DNA of 64,000 nucleotides from Lucifuga dentata (Eukaryota > Chordata > Actinopteri > Ophidiiformes > Bythitidae). Below the pieces are notes generated by a model. It was not told where the DNA came from, ran no database searches, and saw nothing but the letters and a program-made list of their open reading frames with translations. Both the position numbers and the translations under genes were made by a program. Shown in pieces: positions 58,673 to 64,000 of the stretch (the stretch's first letter is position 1; every line of letters starts with the position of its first letter). The stretch spans positions 62,001-126,000 of the forward strand of contig VXCM01001547.1 in assembly GCA_014773175.1 (NCBI GenBank), in the 5' to 3' direction.

Positions 58673-61442
58673 GTTAGTTCAGGGTGGTATAGGTGATGAG
58701 GAGCAGGATTATCAAGTCAAAGGTGCCCCTTGTAGATAAGAATTCTCCAGGGATGAGCGCCTGTCTGGGAGTACTGAGAACTGAAGCCTCTCTCTCGTCC
58801 TCTATATTACTTGTTCTGTCTTTCTTTTCTCTCCTGACTTATCTACCTCTCCCCTCCTACAGCTTGCCATTCTCTTTATCCTCTGACACTTGCACCCCTT
58901 TTCCTATCTATGTGGCTCTCCTAAACTCAGAGCAGTCCCTCTGCACTGCAAGAAATGAATCCAGCTACTTGACTCTTGGTCTGCCGTGATGTTGAAGTAA
59001 ATCCTCAGTTCCCCACAGAAGCCATATGGGGCAAAGTTGGCACTTATTCCGGTCCCCTCAGATTGTACCACTTTGTAAGAGGTTGGAAGTCCTCTCTTTG
59101 TTTTCTGTGGGGTCTTAGCTGCCATTTCACTTGATCTATTTTAACACAACATTAACTGTGAAGCCTTTACGAATACAGTGTTTCACAATTATCCATTTGC
59201 AAAAGATTTGCTTTCCGTGCTAAATGCAGTAATGGCCACATAGCAGTGAGTCCTCTGACTTCCCAATCAGTGACTTTGAATGGTTATTTTTGGTTGTATT
59301 TATGTTCAACAAATATTTTTTAAAATATATGTCAAATATTAAAAATGTTAACATGCAGGATAATCTTTTTTTTTGGGGGGGGGGGGGGNGGGGGGGGGTG
59401 GTCAAAAATAGAAAAATCTGGGTTGAAATCAGGTTATAAGTGTAAAATAGTGCAACAGTTTTTTACTTACATTGATGAATAGATAATATGTACTCTATAT
59501 ATATCTCCTTTCATTTCTACAACAAGCATAGTTTGAGCTCCTTAACTGTAAATTGAATGAAAAATGTCTTCTTGTAGCAGGAATCAAAATCTTTTAGGTG
59601 TGTGGAGCAAATAATTACAGGTGAAAATCGCTTTCAACAAATTTGTTTTTAAAAAAAATAATCTTCTTAACTTTTAGTGAAAATCAGTCAAACCAGAAAA
59701 CGAGGAGGTTTAACAATGATGAATCCAAGACATTTGCATATTTAATAGTGTAGTTAACAGTATTTGGGCAGTATTGTGATGATGATGACATTTTTTTCAG
59801 CTGTTCCGTTTTGTTCTTGGTGACACAAATTGGAAGTGTACAGGTAACATCATGTACAAGTGCAAATGCAATTTATTAGTAGTTAAGGATATCACTTACT
59901 TCAAAGCTCACTTCCCAAACAGTTAAGTAACTTCAGAGTTAATGTCTATGATTATCCAACTGTGGTAAAGTTTTTTTTTTTTTTTTTTTTTTTGAAGAAT
60001 ATTTTTTAAAAGCAACAATTAAATTTGTGGGCAGCAAAGGGGATTGCAGATTGCAGGAAAGTTATTTTACAGAGACACCTGGCAATTTCTTTGTTGATGA
60101 CCAATTAGTGATTTCTGACAACCCACAGATCAGTCAGGAATCAGACTTTTATAAAGCAATGTGTTACATGGCTTTGTCTATCCTCATAGAACTAGGCTTA
60201 CTCATATTTTCTTCATTGATTACTTGAACAGCCTGTGTAAATTTAAAGATTTGCCAATTGTCTCCAAAGAAATTGTGTCTAAAGAACCCATTTGAATAAA
60301 TGGGTTCTTCTCACCTGATATCACCTGAGATAATAAATAATTACTATAGAGATTATAAAACATAATATTGACCAAAAAAAAAAAAAAAAAAAACCAAAAC
60401 CAAACACTGGAAACCAAAAATTAAATTTCATTTAAATAGAAACTGAATGGAGACATCTGTGTTTTTAAAAACTTAATAAACAACTTTTGTTAAACAAGAA
60501 AACACCCCCTTTTAGGGAATAGCAAGTTAAAAAAATGCTTTTTTTTTTGTAGATACAGAGTAAAGACTTTGAAAATGACATAACATTTTAGGACTAAATA
60601 ATTTTATGTCCAACAGCTGTAACGTTTCTTTATTGTTCAAATAGACAGAAGTCTCTTGCTGTGAGTTCTCAGTGAGATTCTATAGCTATGGGACTGGTGT
60701 CTTCTTTTATAATCTGCAGTTTAGTGCACTTTTAATTGCAACAGTGAGAGCTCATCAGAGAAACAAGATGTAAAAAGATTTATATCACCATTAAAATATG
60801 AAAATCTGTTTCATTCATACACAGTAAAGCTCTCAATGTAGTCTGCTGCTTTCCCCAAAAAATATTTTAGATCTCACGTGATCATTCCAAAGCTCCATAA
60901 AATGACGGAAACACGAGTCCAGAGGAGTAATTTGCAGAACTGTACAGAGACATTTTGGAGGAATGTGTCCTACCATTACTGGCACCACTTCCTCAGGACT
61001 AGAGAGCCTGTGAATGGTACCCAGGGAGCTGCTGTTGTCAGGGACATTCAAAGAAACCAAGCTGAGGGACTTAAACTGATCCTGGTTGGTGGCACCCATC
61101 AGGTTATGTGTTTAATGAGGCAGTCAGAGCAGACAGTCAAGGCTAATACCTTCACACCAGCCTGATTAGTGTGAACCACCCCAAGGCTGCCAGCAAGAGG
61201 CAAGTCTGGGTGCCAACCTGGCTCTCATTATTACCCTTCAAGCGGGCAGGAAACAGACTGTTATTTTTCTTTTCTCTTTTTTAGTTTCTTTTTCACTGTC
61301 CAAATGTTAGGGTTATACACTGCAGAGTTTAACTTAAACAGTACTTTGCTTGGTTTAGTTTACCTCATTTAAAATGTTTACTGTAATAAATTGCACATTT
61401 CAAGCTGGTTTAATGTCTGCTAATTATTTTCACACTGTACTC

Positions 61443-61473
61443 GAATGAATGAATGAATGAATGAATGAATGAA
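61443..61473. repeat. (GAAT)n microsatellite
   Basis: A perfect run of about seven and a half GAAT units. Confidence 0.95.
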
Positions 61474-62159
61474 ACCAATGGTTGCCTAGAAGGTATGAAA
61501 AATACATTTCACAACACAGAATGGTTAGTAGGCTTAAATGTGCAAAACTACTGGTCCTTTGATAGTTCTAACTATACAGATTAAACAGGAAAAGTACTGT
61601 TTCATTTCACTTTTTTAAATGCAGATAAGGTGAAAGCCAACACACATGATCAAACCAAAATTTATCAACTATTATTACTTATTGACCACAACAATAATTA
61701 TACAAAGTGATTCGACTTGTTGGGAAAATAGTATTACTTTTAACTGAAAAAAACAACAGACAAGTAAACAGGTTGAAACTAACTTACAGTATCTGAGTTT
61801 ATACAATATAATATTGCAGTTCGTTATATTCTTTGTTGGTAGAACTAATTAACAGTTTCAGAGCAGCTTCTCTGATCTCTACATTACAGCAAACTGTCAG
61901 AAAAGTCAATATGATAACACAATGTGTAAACAGGGCCCTTGGATGCCTGATGTATTGTGGGTGAAAAATAAAAATACTGATAGTATATTTACAGAAAAAA
62001 GTAAATGGTCAGTAAGTAATGGTCAGTGTTTCTCACATCACCATTTACAGCAGAAGTTTTGAGCTCTCAACATCAAATGGCAAAAGCAATTAAATGTATT
62101 TGCATGAGTGGAAATAAGCTTTTAATTGGAGAAGAAATTTAAGGGATATACCCTGAAAT

Positions 62160-62163
62160 AGAA

Positions 62164-62207
<44 letters not shown>

Positions 62208-62224
62208 AAAAGAAAGAAAGAAAG
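62160..62224. repeat. (GAAA)n microsatellite
   Basis: A GAAA run of about 65 bp with one interruption near its right end. Confidence 0.95.
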
Positions 62225-63142
62225 TTTTATCTCCAACTATGGATGAAATGGGTGGTTTCTCCTTTTTTTGCTCTTTGCATGCCGATGGCTACAGTCGGCT
62301 GTGGTTCCATACAGTACCTCCATCTAACACAGTGAAGTCTCTGCAGTATCCATGTCACCAGCAGAGCATCACAGTCTGTAAGGAGATCATGGTCACCCAG
62401 AGATAAAGTTGAGAAATGGGGAGCTCACTGAAAATGCCATGGTCCTCACGACCAACAACCTTTCTACAGAGCAAGCAATTATACAAACAGGCACCATCAA
62501 CCTCCTAACAATTCTCATACAGCAAGCACACAGCTCATTAGTATGCACGGCCCAAAGTGAAATGCAATGCTCAGGTCCTGTCCTTCATTTGGAGATGCGG
62601 ATGGAGGAGGGCAGGGCAGGAGATGGCTGGTTAGCGGAGTTGGGCTGTGGCTCTTAATGAGCTCCTTGGTGCCTTCCCACCAGCACAGGGCTGGGTACCC
62701 TCCCTAGCTGGCATCCTGGGAGCTTGTTAGGAGGCATTTCCTTTAAAACAATCATCCTCCTGCCTTCCATTTTGTCATTACAATAACGCCACCTGCTTTT
62801 CTGTGCCTATATTTCAAAGTTACTCATGTTACTCCTTCTGTTTCTTCTGCCCATGCCTTATTCAGATTTCTCTCAGCCATTTATTATATTCATCTTTCTG
62901 TTTTTGTTTTTTTTATTTTTTCAATCTTCTTCCTATTTCCTCCCTACGTCCACATCAGATATACCTGGAGCATAATCAGATGGTGGTAACAGCAGCTTCC
63001 CTGGGAAGCAGATCCCCATCTGACATGCATAAGAAGGATCAGAATGACAGAGGAGCAGAGGACAGACTCAAAGACCACAAGAAGTATATGTGCATCTCTA
63101 CTTCAAGATGGAAAGACAAACAGGAGAGAAAGTGTGACAGTT

Positions 63143-63169
63143 AAGAAAGAAAGAAAGAAAGAAAGAAAG
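63143..63169. repeat. (GAAA)n microsatellite
   Basis: A perfect GAAA run of about 27 bp. Confidence 0.95.
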
Positions 63170-64000
63170 TAAATATACTTGCAAAAGATAAAAACAAGGT
63201 ACTTATTCAGGAACCCTGTCTCCTATAAATAAAGCTGTTTCCACTCAGGTTTGATTTTCCCATGCACAAAAATATCGTGGTTTCCATCTCTGAGAATATA
63301 CTTCACCATAGTTTATAATGTTATTTAGTGGTGAGAACAGAAAAGTGCAATCACATAATAATTACCATAGAGTTTTTAAAACAATCAGTACTCCATTGAT
63401 TTTCTCTGTACTGCAATTAAGGCCAAATTGCAAGGAAGATGTATACATGGACAGAATTAATAGGATTTCAGGGTTTGCCAAATCTACATGATGCTTTACT
63501 AATCAGAATTTGAGGACAGTCCATCAGGTAAGGAAATGTGTGGAAGTGACTTACTCCTATTATAACTTTTAAATGCCTGAATATATCAATTTAAAAATTA
63601 TATAATCTAGGCCTGTTATTCAGAATAAAAAACAAAATCAGATCAGTGCCAATTTCTAAATATGGTGTTTGCAATGACATTTGAAAACAATCAGTTTGTT
63701 GCTTTAATCCAAGTATAATCGTAAACATAACCTACCTTCACTGTGAGGAATACATCCATGAGTGATATTTTTGATACACTAACGAAACACATATTCCAGA
63801 CATCATGTTTCTCCCAAAATGTAGCTAATGCAATGTAATTAGTTGGAGATATGGTTGAGAAATCACAGGAAAGTGGAAAAGTGAGAGGTGAGATAAGTGC
63901 GAGGAGAGATGAGCATGTGAGAGAAGAGAGAAGTGTTGAATTAAAACTACTGGTTCAAGAGGTAATATGTGAGAACACGGCTACCAATTGCGACACACCC

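Larger units (their letters stand above)
53234..64000. other. Region upstream of NXPH4 with no recognised gene
   Basis: This is 10.8 kb without a coding exon I can support. Apparent frames are short or simple-sequence derived. LRP1, the next gene in human, shows no visible exon. Contents noted separately are a purine-rich tract, a degenerate SINE-like copy and microsatellites. The stretches 53.3-55.8, 59.4-61.4, 61.5-62.1 and 63.2-64.0 kb show nothing I can name. Degenerate TCTG-rich sequence occurs at 53915-54180. Confidence 0.7.

Noticed and set aside
53234..64000. LRP1 exons expected from human synteny
   Set aside because: None of the cysteine-rich repeat or NPxY-tail motifs could be found in any frame in this interval.

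Overview
The window reads as vertebrate nuclear DNA, most likely from a ray-finned (teleost) fish. It is AT-rich and intron-dominated, full of microsatellites, and carries the kinds of dispersed repeats seen in teleost genomes. Only two genes can be supported from sequence, both on the minus strand. NXPH4 (neurexophilin-4) lies upstream at higher coordinates and SHMT2 (mitochondrial serine hydroxymethyltransferase) lies downstream at lower coordinates. Order and relative orientation match the NXPH4-SHMT2 pair I know from human chromosome 12q13, which supports calling these the 4 and 2 paralogues. The two proteins have unrelated jobs, a secreted synaptic ligand and a one-carbon metabolism enzyme, so the pairing is shared ancestry rather than a pathway.

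Layout. 1-717: start of SHMT2 intron 5, and the rest of the gene is off the left edge. 718-12945: SHMT2 coding exons 5 to 1 (718-799, 1176-1376, 2084-2163, 4023-4208, 12913-12945). All splice phases agree and they give the first 194 residues. Intron 1 is 8.7 kb and holds a ~1.25 kb terminal-inverted-repeat transposon (9651-10895). 12946-15811: 2.9 kb intergenic segment with the SHMT2 promoter/5' UTR and the NXPH4 3' UTR. 15812-16630: NXPH4 exon 2, with 272 codons. 16631-52755: one 36.1 kb NXPH4 intron with no recognisable coding sequence. It contains a tRNA-derived SINE-like copy, a second copy of the transposon, another dispersed element (37154-38503), many microsatellites and several strong palindromes. 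52756-52809: NXPH4 exon 1, the 18-codon signal peptide. 52810-64000: 11.2 kb upstream with no gene I can recognise. LRP1 would be the expected next neighbour by human synteny but none of its exons are visible.

Assembly quality matters here. Eighteen single N characters are present. Where the flanks are complex enough to compare (22798, 39459, 44169, 48337), the 65-67 bases before the N are repeated exactly after it. These are contig-end overlaps that were not merged, so the apparent direct repeats are false duplications. None falls in a coding exon.

I did not find a previously undescribed biological system. The most notable items are the false duplications, the transposon family with a composite copy, the near-perfect palindromes, the microsatellite that forms the NXPH4 acceptor tract, and the glutamine-rich NXPH4 linker.
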